64,000 nucleotides of DNA, from assembly GCA_934096075.1 (NCBI GenBank), contig CAKOLN010000007.1:4911-68910 (forward strand). Direction: 5' to 3'. The notes under the pieces are model-generated. The model saw only the letters and a program-made list of their open reading frames with translations, was not told where the DNA came from and searched no databases. This document shows positions 43,451 through 52,440 of this stretch, in pieces. Within the stretch, counting starts at the first letter, position 1; the number at the start of each line of letters is the position of its first letter. The DNA is from an uncultured Bacilli bacterium (GTDB lineage Bacteria; Bacillota_I; Bacilli_A; RF39; UBA660). The translations under genes were made by a program, and so were the position numbers.

Positions 43451-45891
43451 TCATTTCTACCAACAGTTTGGTTCTTTTTAACAGGTTTTGATTTAACCTT
43501 TTCTTTACTATCATTAGTTCTAATATTTTTATTCTCAACTCTTTCTAAGTTTTGTCTAACTTCTGCTTTAAGTAAATAAGTAGTTATTTCTTTATTAGTC
43601 TCTTTTAACATATTGTCAAAAAGTTCAAAACCTTCTAGTGCATAAGCCTGTAATGGATTAGTTTGAGCATATCCTCTTAATCCAATTCCTTCTTTTAAAT
43701 GTTCCATATTATCTAGCTGATTCATCCAATTCTTATCTAATACTTTTAACGTAATAGCTTTTTCAAAATCATCTTGTATATCTAAAGGAACTTCACTTAG
43801 CTTAGAATTATAATCATTAACAACTATATCATAAATATAATCTTGCATTTCAGGAATACTCTTACTTTCTAATTCTTTCTCATCTAATTTTTTAGATTTA
43901 AGTAAATTAGCATTAAAGTACTCACATATATTAACTACATCATTATGTGTAATTGTATCCTCAGGTGGAAAATGATTATTAATTTGATCAATAACAAATT
44001 CTTTAAATATAGTTAAAATTCTATCTTTTATATTATCTTTATCTAATATTTCATTTCTTCTTTCATAAACAATTTCTCTCTGTTTACTAATTACATTATC
44101 ATAATCAAGTAATGCTTTTCTTCTATCATAGTTAAATCCTTCAACTCTCTTTTGACTAGATTCAATATTTTTACTCATCATTCTATGATTTATAGGTGTA
44201 TTTTCATCAAAACCAAGACTACCCATTAAAGATTTTATTTTTTCACTACCAAACTTAATCATTAAGTCATCTTCCATAGAAACATAGAATCTTGTTCTAC
44301 CTGGGTCTCCTTGTCTACCACTTCTACCTCTTAATTGATTATCAATACGTCTACTTTCATGTCTCTCAGTACCTATTACTAAAAGACCACCTAATTCCTT
44401 AACACCTTCACCCAATTTAATATCTGTACCACGTCCAGCCATATTAGTTGCAATAGTAACAGCATCTTTTTGACCAGCTTTTTCTATTATATGAGCTTCT
44501 CTTTCATGATTCTTTGCATTTAATAGTTCATGTGGTATTCTTTTTTTATTTAATAAACCACTTAAATATTCACTACTTTCAATTGATGCAGTACCAACTA
44601 ATATAGGTTGATGAGTCTTATGTATTTCTTCTATATAATTAGCAATAGCATTATATTTACCTCTTTTATTCATAAATACATAATCTTCTTCATCTATTCT
44701 AATAACAGGTTTATTTGTAGGAATTACAATAACATACATATTATAAATATTTCTAAATTCTTCCTCTTCAGTTTTAGCAGTACCTGTCATACCTGATAAC
44801 TTATTATACATTCTAAATAAATTTTGAAAAGTAATCGTAGCCAAAACTTTAGTTTCTTCATTAATATGTACCCCTTCTTTTGCTTCTAAAGCTTGATGAA
44901 GTCCATCACTATATTGTCTTCCATGCATAAGTCTACCAGTAAATGCATCTACAATTATAATTTTATCACTATCAACTACATAATCCACATCTTTTTTAAA
45001 TCCATAATTAGCAACTAAAGCCTTATCTAAATTATGCACTATGGCAGCATTCTTAATATCATATAAATTATCAACATTCAATAATCTTTCTGCTTTTACA
45101 ATACCTTCTTCAGTTAAAGTAACGCTTCTAGTTTTTTCATCTAACACATAATCATCAGTAGTTAAACTCTTAGCCGTTCTATCCGCTAATTTATATAAAT
45201 CAGCACTTTTACTTACACCACCACTTATAATTAACGGAGTTCTTGCTTCATCTATTAATATTGAGTCAACTTCATCTATAATTGCAAAATTTAAAGGTCT
45301 TTGTACTCTATTTTTCCTTCTAACAACCATGTTATCTCTTAAATAGTCAAACCCTAATTCATTATTAGTTGTATATGTAATATCTTTACTATATGCTTCT
45401 CTCTTTTGTTCTGGAGTAGCATCTTTCAAATTAACTCCTACACTAACATCAAGATAATTATAAATCTTACCCATCCATTCAGCATCACGTACACTTAAAT
45501 ATTCATTTACTGTAACAACATGAACACCTTTTCCAGATAACGCATTTAAATATGCAGGCATAGTACTTGTTAAAGTTTTACCTTCACCTGTTTTCATCTC
45601 AGCTATATTACCATAATGTATACATATACCACCAATAACTTGAACTTTATAAGGTTTTTCTCCTATCATTCTATATGCAGCCTCTCTAACAACCGCAAAA
45701 GCAGGCACTAATATATCATCCAATGTTTCTCCATCTTTTAATCTAGTCTTAAATTCTTGAGTTTTAGCTTTCAATTCTAAATCTGTTAGTTTACTCATTT
45801 CTTCATCTAAAGCCATAACTTCATCAGCTAACTTATCAAATCTTTGTAATTCTTTATATTCTCTGTCAAATAATTTTGTAAATATATTCAT
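43399..45891 (-). CDS. secA: Preprotein translocase ATPase SecA
   Basis: Motor ATPase of the Sec export pathway. 830 residues. Visible: GEGKTLTSTMPAYL (Walker A), IIDEVDSILIDEARTPLIIS (Walker B region), ATNMAGRGTDIKL, GRSGRQGDPG (arginine motif) and the C-terminal zinc-binding SEC-C tail NDPCPCGSGRKYKQCCGK. Start after AGGAGATGTTATAG. Its 3' end is also the site of an accessory insertion: a degenerate second copy of the tail lies 2.2 kb downstream. Confidence 0.98.
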   Translation of the reverse strand: MNIFTKLFDREYKELQRFDKLADEVMALDEEMSKLTDLELKAKTQEFKTRLKDGETLDDILVPAFAVVREAAYRMIGEKPYKVQVIGGICIHYGNIAEMKTGEGKTLTSTMPAYLNALSGKGVHVVTVNEYLSVRDAEWMGKIYNYLDVSVGVNLKDATPEQKREAYSKDITYTTNNELGFDYLRDNMVVRRKNRVQRPLNFAIIDEVDSILIDEARTPLIISGGVSKSADLYKLADRTAKSLTTDDYVLDEKTRSVTLTEEGIVKAERLLNVDNLYDIKNAAIVHNLDKALVANYGFKKDVDYVVDSDKIIIVDAFTGRLMHGRQYSDGLHQALEAKEGVHINEETKVLATITFQNLFRMYNKLSGMTGTAKTEEEEFRNIYNMYVIVIPTNKPVIRIDEEDYVFMNKRGKYNAIANYIEEIHKTHQPILVGTASIESSEYLSGLLNKKRIPHELLNAKNHEREAHIIEKAGQKDAVTIATNMAGRGTDIKLGEGVKELGGLLVIGTERHESRRIDNQLRGRSGRQGDPGRTRFYVSMEDDLMIKFGSEKIKSLMGSLGFDENTPINHRMMSKNIESSQKRVEGFNYDRRKALLDYDNVISKQREIVYERRNEILDKDNIKDRILTIFKEFVIDQINNHFPPEDTITHNDVVNICEYFNANLLKSKKLDEKELESKSIPEMQDYIYDIVVNDYNSKLSEVPLDIQDDFEKAITLKVLDKNWMNQLDNMEHLKEGIGLRGYAQTNPLQAYALEGFELFDNMLKETNKEITTYLLKAEVRQNLERVENKNIRTNDSKEKVKSKPVKKNQTVGRNDPCPCGSGRKYKQCCGK

Positions 45892-45945
45892 CTATAACAT
45901 CTCCTACTAAATATTTTACCATGTATTAAATTAAAATAAAAGAAA

Positions 45946-45963
45946 AAAGCGATTTCTCGCTTT
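45946..45963 (-). terminator. Terminator after hpf
   Basis: AAAGCGA and TCGCTTT pair around a 4-base loop, followed by T on the minus strand, overlapping the hpf stop. Confidence 0.8.
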
Positions 45964-46483
45964 AGTTAGTCTCTATAATTCCATAAGTTCCATCATATCT
46001 TTTATATAAAACATTAACATTTTCTGTTTTAATATCTTTATATATATAGAAATTATGTCCAGAAAGTTCCATTTCTAATATTGCATCTTCTTCATGCATT
46101 GGTTTTAAATAAACTTTCTTTCTTTTTACTATTTCTTCTATTTCGTCATCATCTATAATTTCCTCTTCATTATAAACAATTTGAACTCTATCTTTACTCA
46201 TTAATTTAGATTTATATTTTCTCATTTGTGTTTCTAACTTATCAACAACTAAATCAATCGCAGCATATAAATCACTATGTGATACCTCAGCTCTTAAGTC
46301 ATATTTACCACCATTAATAGTAACTTCAACTTTTTGTTCTCTACCTCTAATACTAAAAATCACTTTACAAACTATATTATTTGGATTATCAAAATACTTT
46401 TCCATTCTAGAAAGTTTATCAGTAGCATATTCCTTCATAGACGGAGTTACTTCCATTCTTTCACCACGTATTTGAAAATTCAT
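45962..46483 (-). CDS. hpf: Ribosome hibernation factor HPF (long form)
   Basis: A 173-residue long-form HPF: N-terminal S30AE domain (about 1-100; MNFQIRGERMEVTPSMKEYA) joined by a charged linker to the C-terminal dimerisation domain (about 120-173; KPMHEEDAILEMELSGHNFY, RRYDGT-like KRYDGTYGIIE). It makes 100S ribosome dimers in stationary phase. It lies just before secA, as in many Firmicutes. Confidence 0.95.
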   Translation of the reverse strand: MNFQIRGERMEVTPSMKEYATDKLSRMEKYFDNPNNIVCKVIFSIRGREQKVEVTINGGKYDLRAEVSHSDLYAAIDLVVDKLETQMRKYKSKLMSKDRVQIVYNEEEIIDDDEIEEIVKRKKVYLKPMHEEDAILEMELSGHNFYIYKDIKTENVNVLYKRYDGTYGIIETN

Positions 46484-46523
46484 CTTATCACCTCTATATA
46501 AAATATACCATAAAAAATAGAAA

Positions 46524-46546
46524 AAAACTACACTAAAGTAGTTAAT
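46524..46546 (-). terminator. Terminator after csp
   Basis: AACTAC and GTAGTT pair across a short A+T loop and seven T follow on the minus strand; it overlaps the csp stop. Confidence 0.7.
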
Positions 46547-46761
46547 TTCAATTCTTTGACATTAATTGCTTGGTTACCCTTAGCAGTTTTTATTAAATTA
46601 AATTCAACAATATCGCCTTCTTTTAATGTTTTGTAACCACTTTTTTCAATCGCAGAATAATGTACGAACACGTCTTCATCACTACTCGTACTTGCTCCAA
46701 GTTCAATAAATCCATAACCCTTGTCATTATTAAACCATTTAACTCTACCGCGTCTAATCAC
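46528..46761 (-). CDS. Cold-shock domain protein
   Basis: A 77-residue CspA-type RNA chaperone: [16 protein letters not shown] (RNP1) and [11 protein letters not shown] (RNP2). The loop between them is longer than usual ([10 protein letters not shown]). The start is taken as GTG at 46761 with AAGGAG 10 bases upstream; the frame stays open further upstream, but without a good start. A long leader (at least 60-100 bases) holds a perfect ACTAGTACTAGT palindrome (46836-46847), which may take part in cold-shock control. Confidence 0.85.
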   Translation of the reverse strand: MIRRGRVKWFNNDKGYGFIELGASTSSDEDVFVHYSAIEKSGYKTLKEGDIVEFNLIKTAKGNQAINVKELKLTTLV

Positions 46762-46835
46762 AACACTCTTTCTCCTTCCTATACAAAATCTCAAACCCAA
46801 ACCTTTCCCTAAACCTTGCAAGATTTAAAAATATC

Positions 46836-46847
46836 ACTAGTACTAGT
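46836..46847. promoter_or_regulatory. ACTAGTACTAGT palindrome in csp leader
   Basis: A perfect 12-base palindrome about 75 bases upstream of the csp start codon, in G+C that is higher than the surroundings. It may be a protein site or an RNA structure. Confidence 0.35.
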
Positions 46848-47055
46848 CGATTTACTCTCGAGTACATATACATCATATCATAAATAAAAATTAAATGTTG
46901 TAACTATGCATAATTAAATGCTTTTTTGTCATGAAATGCAAATTACCATAATTTTATTAATTTTTTTTATTATTTTTTTACATAATAATACAATATAAAA
47001 CAAATATAAACAAATTAAATATTATATATAATATAATTGTTTCGGAAGTGATGAA

Positions 47056-47667
47056 ATGAAAGATCTTTTAATTAATTCCACAATGAATAATATTAAACGA
47101 TATTATAATTATGACGAAGTAAGGTTAAAAGAAATAAGATATGGTTTAGCAAGTTTATATCTACATTTAACTAAAACAATTGTAATATTTAGTTTATCAT
47201 ATTTATTTGGATATTTAAGAACACTTCTTATATTAATGGCAACATATAGTGTACTAAGACTAACTGCCTTTGGTGTACATGCAAAAAAAAGTTCACATTG
47301 CTGGATAGCATCTTCTATTACATTTCTGCTTTTACCAATATTATGTGAAAGTTTAAATATAAATCTTAAATTTAAGATATTAATATCTGTGTTTTGTATA
47401 ATATTTTTAAGTATCTATGCACCTGCCGACACTGAAAAAAGGCCATTAATAAATAAAAAGAAAAGAATTATATTTAAAATCGTAACAATTATTTCAAGCA
47501 TAACATATTTAATTCTTATTGTAATAATTAAAGACTATATTTTAAATAATTGTATTTTATTTGGATTAATACTAGGTACAGTTGCTGTATTACCAATAAC
47601 TTACAAATTATTTGGAGTAAAGTATAATAATTATAAAAATTATAAGAAAGGAGGATTAAATAAATGA
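47056..47667 (+). CDS. agrB: AgrB peptide-processing membrane protease
   Basis: A 203-residue membrane endopeptidase that cuts and cyclises the AgrD precursor. The catalytic His and Cys stand in the family motif FGVHAKKSSHCW; about five or six helices. It starts after GGAAGTGATGAA. Its stop overlaps the agrD start (ATGA). agrBD faces agrCA convergently, unlike the single Staphylococcus operon. Confidence 0.93.
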   Translation: MKDLLINSTMNNIKRYYNYDEVRLKEIRYGLASLYLHLTKTIVIFSLSYLFGYLRTLLILMATYSVLRLTAFGVHAKKSSHCWIASSITFLLLPILCESLNINLKFKILISVFCIIFLSIYAPADTEKRPLINKKKRIIFKIVTIISSITYLILIVIIKDYILNNCILFGLILGTVAVLPITYKLFGVKYNNYKNYKKGGLNK

Positions 47668-47780
47668 AATTATTTGCTAGTTTATTCAGCTACTTAGGAG
47701 AATTCATCGCAAAAACAACTTCTGGAGCTTGCTGGTTCAGTATGTTAGATGAAGAAGAAACACCAGAAAGTCTTTTATAA
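47664..47780 (+). CDS. agrD: AgrD autoinducing-peptide precursor
   Basis: A 38-residue precursor: amphipathic leader (MKLFASLFSYLGEFIAKTTS), core with Cys23 and four residues (GACWFSM), then acidic tail LDEEETPESLL. The layout equals Staphylococcus AgrD (core CDFIM, tail DEPEVPKEL). A five-residue thiolactone ring between Cys23 and Met27 is predicted. The exact N-terminal cut cannot be read. AGGAGG precedes the start. Confidence 0.9.
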   Translation: MKLFASLFSYLGEFIAKTTSGACWFSMLDEEETPESLL

Positions 47781-47784
47781 AAAA

Positions 47785-47820
47785 ATTAAAAATGACACTT
47801 ATTAAAGTGTTATTTTTAAT
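47785..47820. terminator. Bidirectional terminator between agrD and agrC
   Basis: TTAAAAATGACACTT and AAGTGTTATTTTTAA pair with one mismatch around a 4-base loop. It should stop both converging transcripts. Confidence 0.75.
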
Positions 47821-49100
47821 TCTGTTACAAAATCTTTATCAAACATATATTGACTCAAAGATAATTGTTCTGAACTAGTAATCAACTTATTTACAATATA
47901 TAATCCATAACCGTGATTTTTTCCTTTAGTACTAAATCCTTTTTTATTTATATTTTCTATATCAACCTTATCTTCACAACTATTTTGAATTAAAACAAAT
48001 AATTCATTTCCAAGCTTAAACATTTCTATAAAAATCAATTTTTCGTTAGTATGTATTGTTGCTTCAATAGCATTATCTAATAAAATGCCAATAATTTTGC
48101 AAACTTTATAATAAAGCTTTGCATCCAATTTATCAAAATAAGTGTATACCTCTTTACTTATTTCAGTATTAAAATTAATGTTTTTATCAATTATATTAGC
48201 TACTTTATAATAAACTATACCCTTTACACCAGTAGGTAAAGTATAAAGCCTAGTGTAAGCACCATTCTTCTTATTCTGATAATCATTTAAAATTTCACTT
48301 AATAAATCTTCATACTCAATGCTTGCTTTATTTTTAAAACTTTTGAGTACAACCAAGTTATTCAACATTTCATGTCGATTTTCTCTATTAACTTCTAGCA
48401 TAGACTCATACTCATTCATTATATCTAACAATGCTTTTTGTTCAGCCAAAGCCGTTTTATTTTTAATAAATTCTTTGACCAATACAAATGATAACAAGGA
48501 AAACGCTAATAACAAAAAGAAAGTCATCCAAAAACTTTCAAAAAGAAAGTTAAAAGCATGTACATATGTAGCTAACACGAATGTCGAAAAAACAATTACT
48601 ATCACTATTATAATTACTGAACTAATTTTATTTTCAATTAGTTTAAAAAGATTTTTAGTAAAGCTAAGAAATTTTCTCATTTTAAATAAAAGATATAAGA
48701 AAATTGTTACGAAAAAGGTTGAAAATGCCTTTAATATATCAAGTGCATACATATTTACCTTATTTCCTGATGATAATATAAGTAAAAATAAAGATATTAA
48801 AAAATCAAAAATAAATATAGCAATATATAAATATAAAGTTTTAAATAAAACAACATAATATTTTTCCTTAAATATTAAAAGTAACATTAAATACACTAAT
48901 AATAACATAAATACTATCTTAAATTTTGATACTACAAACATATTAATTATAAAATCAAATACTGCACTTATTAATATTGTTAATATACTTTTTAAATTTA
49001 ATTCACATGTATCATTCAAAGTTTTTTCATAACATTTTACCAGAACAAACAAATTTAAAAATGCTCCAATAAAACACAATGCATAACTAACGATTTTCAC
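47802..49100 (-). CDS. agrC: AgrC-type receptor histidine kinase
   Basis: A 432-residue sensor: about six membrane helices (residues 1-215), a coiled-coil dimer helix, the phospho-His in NRENRHEMLNNLVVL, and a GHKL ATPase (LLDNAIEATIHTN, KGKNHGYGLYIVNKL). It would bind the AgrD-derived cyclic peptide from outside. It follows agrA on the minus strand with a 14-base overlap, so it is read after the regulator. Confidence 0.92.
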   Translation of the reverse strand: MKIVSYALCFIGAFLNLFVLVKCYEKTLNDTCELNLKSILTILISAVFDFIINMFVVSKFKIVFMLLLVYLMLLLIFKEKYYVVLFKTLYLYIAIFIFDFLISLFLLILSSGNKVNMYALDILKAFSTFFVTIFLYLLFKMRKFLSFTKNLFKLIENKISSVIIIVIVIVFSTFVLATYVHAFNFLFESFWMTFFLLLAFSLLSFVLVKEFIKNKTALAEQKALLDIMNEYESMLEVNRENRHEMLNNLVVLKSFKNKASIEYEDLLSEILNDYQNKKNGAYTRLYTLPTGVKGIVYYKVANIIDKNINFNTEISKEVYTYFDKLDAKLYYKVCKIIGILLDNAIEATIHTNEKLIFIEMFKLGNELFVLIQNSCEDKVDIENINKKGFSTKGKNHGYGLYIVNKLITSSEQLSLSQYMFDKDFVTELKITL

Positions 49101-49809
49101 GTTCCATCAACTCTTTCCTTCGTAATCTAGAAAGCATATATACTTCTTCTCCACTATCTAAAACAAACTTGCTATTCTTCCAATCAAACAATTTAACTCT
49201 GGCCATATTAACAATACAAGATTTATGAGTATAAACATAATTATTTGTTAAATGCTTATAAAATTTTTTAAGTGTTGTTGTAAGTGGATAACTTCCATTG
49301 TCAGTAACAACCATAATTCTTCTTTCATTATTTAGTTTGTAAATATATTGAATTTTATCATAATCAAAATTATAACTCATAAAACTATTTTTATAACTAA
49401 ACTTCTCAGAATAATTCAATTGTGCTAAACATAAATCAAACAATTCTAATAAATTTGACTGATAATCTTCATCCTTAACAATAAAATCTAATATTTGTAA
49501 CCTTTCTTTATATGCTTTAAGAATTACATTATCATCACCCTCAGCCGTAAAAATAACAATAGGACTATCCCAATCATCTTCTCTTATCTTTCTTGCAATA
49601 TCAACAGCTGTACCATTTGGAAGATAATAATCTAATAAGAAAACATGTTTTTCATAACAATTTTCACACTTTTCAAATATACCATCACAAATTTTATCAT
49701 ATTTAACTATATCAAACTTGTAATTGGTAGTTAACATATAATTCATTATTAATCTTTCAACATCATCTCTATTGAATTTATTATCCTCTACAATTATAAA
49801 CTTTATCAT
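49087..49809 (-). CDS. agrA: AgrA-type response regulator (LytTR)
   Basis: About 240 residues: receiver with IIVEDNKFN, phospho-Asp in VFLLDYYLPNG, Lys in FIVKDED; C-terminal LytTR DNA-binding domain (YVYTHKSCIVNMARVKLFDW, MLSRLRRKEL). The start at 49809 (MIKFIIVEDN) has GAGGG upstream. It probably controls agrBD; no clear pair of LytTR repeats was found upstream of agrB by eye. Confidence 0.92.
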   Translation of the reverse strand: MIKFIIVEDNKFNRDDVERLIMNYMLTTNYKFDIVKYDKICDGIFEKCENCYEKHVFLLDYYLPNGTAVDIARKIREDDWDSPIVIFTAEGDDNVILKAYKERLQILDFIVKDEDYQSNLLELFDLCLAQLNYSEKFSYKNSFMSYNFDYDKIQYIYKLNNERRIMVVTDNGSYPLTTTLKKFYKHLTNNYVYTHKSCIVNMARVKLFDWKNSKFVLDSGEEVYMLSRLRRKELMERENR

Positions 49810-49902
49810 AGAAACCCTCTTTCTCGTATTGCCAAAGCAATAATATAATAACACCTTTTTAACAAAAATAACAGGCCCTACTAGGTCATTTTTTTATTTT
49901 TT

Positions 49903-49933
49903 TCTAAAAAAAAATAACTTTTTCAAGTTATTT
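49903..49933 (-). terminator. Terminator after spoIIQ
   Basis: AAATAACTT and AAGTTATTT are perfect complements around a 4-base loop; a T-rich run follows on the minus strand. Confidence 0.75.
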
Positions 49934-49949
49934 AAGTAAATATATTTAA

Positions 49950-50597
49950 TTACAATTCATTTAATTTTAAAGTATAAAAGTTTTCAGGATCAATCAATTC
50001 ACCTTTATAGTATACTTCAAAATGTAAAGATGTTTTAAAATTGGAATTAATTTGTGATGTTCCGCTATAAGCTATTACTTGACCTTGTGTAACATTATCA
50101 CCTTGTTTAACATTTACTTTATCTACACCCTGATAAATAGTATATATTTCTTTATCATGTTCTATTTTAACTATATTTCCTAATAATTCATCTTTTTCAA
50201 CACTTTTAACAGTACCACTCAAAACACTTAATACTTCAAATTCACTATCACTTATATAATCAACACCAGAATTTTGCATATATGTGTTTTCATAAAATAT
50301 AATAGAATTTACTTGATTTTTTTCTTCACCCTCAAAGTCATAAAAGTACCTTCCAACACTTACAGTTTCTGATTTATATGGTCTAATTATTGTGGTTGAT
50401 TCTTCTACATTTTCTTCTCCCTGAACTTGTTGTATAGTTTTATTAATTATTCCATTAACAGAATATTTAAAATCCTTTTTTTCATCTAAATATTTATTAA
50501 TTCCACTTATCGTTAAAGTAATACATCCTATTACAGCCAATACTGATACAAAATATATACCAGGTATAATTAATTTCTTTATTTTATTCTTTTTCAT
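49950..50597 (-). CDS. spoIIQ: SpoIIQ-like M23 pseudopeptidase
   Basis: A 215-residue protein: N-terminal membrane helix (about 12-32) and a LytM/M23 domain. Zinc ligands are partly lost: the first motif reads NSGVDY (His gone, Asp present) and the second SLHFEV (first His of HxH replaced by Ser). As in Bacillus SpoIIQ it is probably structural, the forespore side of the channel with SpoIIIAH. It lies next to spoIID. Confidence 0.85.
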   Translation of the reverse strand: MKKNKIKKLIIPGIYFVSVLAVIGCITLTISGINKYLDEKKDFKYSVNGIINKTIQQVQGEENVEESTTIIRPYKSETVSVGRYFYDFEGEEKNQVNSIIFYENTYMQNSGVDYISDSEFEVLSVLSGTVKSVEKDELLGNIVKIEHDKEIYTIYQGVDKVNVKQGDNVTQGQVIAYSGTSQINSNFKTSLHFEVYYKGELIDPENFYTLKLNEL

Positions 50598-50638
50598 TAT
50601 TCACTCTCCTACTAATAATGTGAACAATGTTTTTTATT

Positions 50639-51562
50639 TTATACATTAAATTTCTTTATTTCTACACCCGTATAATAATGCTTTAAAATTTCTTCATAAC
50701 TATAACCTAATTTTGCCATTTCATTAGCACCATATTGACTCATACCTACACCATGTCCATATCCTTTTGTAGTTATAAAAATTGTATCATCAGTCATAAA
50801 AAATGTAAAATCAGTACTACGAAGTCCTAAAAGTTTTCTAAATTCAACACCAGTAAAAATATTGTTATTAACTTTTAATTTATCCACTCTTCCACTTATT
50901 GTTTTGGATAAAATTTCTATGCATAAATTTTCATTGTTATTAAGTCCTAACTTATTAACAAATTCAGATATTGAATAACTATTTGTAACCTCATACTTAT
51001 TAACGGTTTTATCCCATGAAGAATCTACTGAAACCAAATAAGGAACTGATTGTCCAAAAACATAACTAACATCCTCAGTCATACCATTACTAGTACTAAA
51101 ATAATAAGCATTAATTAAATTGTTATCAAAATAAATAACTTTACCATTTGTACTATCCACTATTTTACTTAAAATAATATAATATTTTTCAAAGTTATCT
51201 AACCATTTTATTTTCATATCTTCAATTGAAAAATAACATTGATCATTATTTGTAGCTATATAACTATGATTGGTATTAATTTTATTATAATAAAAAGTCC
51301 TAGCAGTGACAGAACCAGCCTTTAATGCTTCTTCTTCAAAAAGAACAGGCATCTCACAAGCCAAAACACCTATTAAATAATCTCTTAAACTCATTTCATT
51401 TTCAATAGAATTATAAAATACCATAGTATCTTTATCATCTACGTATTTGTACAAAGACTCAGTATTACTATTTTCAAGTACTTTTTTATCCTCTTTTTTT
51501 AGAAAAAAAATAATTATAATTAAAACTAAAATACATATTACATATTTAAAATATTTTTTCAT
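50639..51562 (-). CDS. spoIID: SpoIID lytic transglycosylase
   Basis: A 307-residue engulfment enzyme: membrane anchor (about 5-22), catalytic Glu in ACEMPVLFEEEALKAGSVTA, then AYYFSTSNGMTEDVSYVFG and a final KGYGHGVGMSQYGANEMAKL typical of SpoIID. It cuts glycan strands so the mother cell can engulf the forespore. It stands directly before spoIIQ; both act at engulfment. Confidence 0.94.
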   Translation of the reverse strand: MKKYFKYVICILVLIIIIFFLKKEDKKVLENSNTESLYKYVDDKDTMVFYNSIENEMSLRDYLIGVLACEMPVLFEEEALKAGSVTARTFYYNKINTNHSYIATNNDQCYFSIEDMKIKWLDNFEKYYIILSKIVDSTNGKVIYFDNNLINAYYFSTSNGMTEDVSYVFGQSVPYLVSVDSSWDKTVNKYEVTNSYSISEFVNKLGLNNNENLCIEILSKTISGRVDKLKVNNNIFTGVEFRKLLGLRSTDFTFFMTDDTIFITTKGYGHGVGMSQYGANEMAKLGYSYEEILKHYYTGVEIKKFNV

Positions 51563-51596
51563 ATAAATATATATTCTAGTTAAACTAAAATTATTC

Positions 51597-52046
51597 CTAA
51601 TTTTTATTGTTTTGTTCTTCTTTTTTTATTTTTCTTATCCTTCTATTATACTTTTCCTCATTAATAAAAGTTGAATTCAAATAAGAATCTAAGATATTTT
51701 TAATTTCCAAATAAGACAAATCTTCACTCATACTAATACAGTTTGCATTATTATGTTCTTTAGCCAATCTTGCTTCTTTTGCACTATCAACCTTTGCACA
51801 CATTATACCATTAACTTTATTTGCCATAATAGACATTCCAATTCCCGTTCCACAAATTAAAACTCCACATGTTACATCACCATTATTAATGGCGTAACAA
51901 ACTTTTAAAGCATAATCATTATAATCAACACTTTCATTACTATCAGTTCCATAATCTACATAGTCAATATTTTTCTTTTTTAAATATTTAATAACCTTTG
52001 TTTTATTTTTATAACCTCTATGGTCCGAAGCTATTCCAATTATCAT
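51597..52046 (-). CDS. rpiB: Ribose-5-phosphate isomerase B
   Basis: About 149 residues of the RpiB/LacAB family: IGIASDHRGYKNKTKVI, YVDYGTDSNESVDYNDYA and CGTGIGMSIMANKVNGIMCA, with the reactive Cys in CGVLICGTG. It interconverts ribose- and ribulose-5-phosphate. The start is placed at 52046 after AGGTGATGAGA; two earlier Met codons lie in that site. The C-terminus is basic. Confidence 0.93.
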   Translation of the reverse strand: MIIGIASDHRGYKNKTKVIKYLKKKNIDYVDYGTDSNESVDYNDYALKVCYAINNGDVTCGVLICGTGIGMSIMANKVNGIMCAKVDSAKEARLAKEHNNANCISMSEDLSYLEIKNILDSYLNSTFINEEKYNRRIRKIKKEEQNNKN

Positions 52047-52101
52047 TCTCATCACCTATCTATATTATAGATATTTTTTTTTAAAAATAAAAGTAAAAAA
52101 T

Positions 52102-52131
52102 AAAAAATAGTCATAAGTAAGACTATTTAAT
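52102..52131 (-). terminator. Terminator after rpmE
   Basis: AAATAGTC and GACTATTT pair around an 8-base loop and T follows on the minus strand; it covers the rpmE stop codon. Confidence 0.75.
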
Positions 52132-52320
52132 ACCATATTTTTCTTTGAATTTTTGAACATTACCTGTTCTTGCTGCAACTCTTTTACCAGTATAAAATGA
52201 GTGACATTTGTTACAAGTTTCAAGTTGTATTTCACTTTTAGTACTTTTAGTAATAAATTCATTACCACAAGCACACTTAACTTTACATTCTTTTAGTTCT
52301 GGATGAATTCCTTTTTTCAT
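52123..52320 (-). CDS. rpmE: Ribosomal protein L31 (zinc form)
   Basis: A 65-residue L31 of the C+ type with zinc ligands in CACGNEF and CNKCHSFYTG; begins MKKGIHPELKECKVKCACGN. Start after AAAGGAGA. Its leader holds a hairpin (52339-52354), possibly an autoregulatory L31-binding site. Confidence 0.97.
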   Translation of the reverse strand: MKKGIHPELKECKVKCACGNEFITKSTKSEIQLETCNKCHSFYTGKRVAARTGNVQKFKEKYGIK

Positions 52321-52335
52321 ATCTATTCTCCTTTC

Positions 52336-52360
52336 GCCATAGCTTTATAGCTATAGAAAC
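52336..52360 (-). promoter_or_regulatory. Leader hairpin before rpmE
   Basis: ATAGCT and AGCTAT form a 6-bp stem with a 4-base loop, just upstream of the ribosome-binding site. L31 leaders of similar position are known to be autoregulatory in Firmicutes. That this is one is inferred from position only. Confidence 0.45.
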
Positions 52361-52440
52361 TCCTCGGAAGATAATATATCATTTTTTTTTTAATAATTCA
52401 ACCCTTTTTTGATATTTTATATGCAAAACTATATAAAATA

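Noticed and set aside
43259..43579. A plus-strand frame across the secA 3' end
   Set aside because: It crosses the secA terminator and conserved SEC-C codons and has no recognisable protein features.
47785..47820. Hairpin between agrD and agrC as an RNAIII-like regulator
   Set aside because: The gap between the genes is 21 bases and is fully explained by a bidirectional terminator.
49871..49896. GGCC...GGTC hairpin upstream of agrA as a terminator or riboswitch
   Set aside because: Only four base pairs with a wobble; the stronger stem at 49912-49933 already serves as the spoIIQ terminator.
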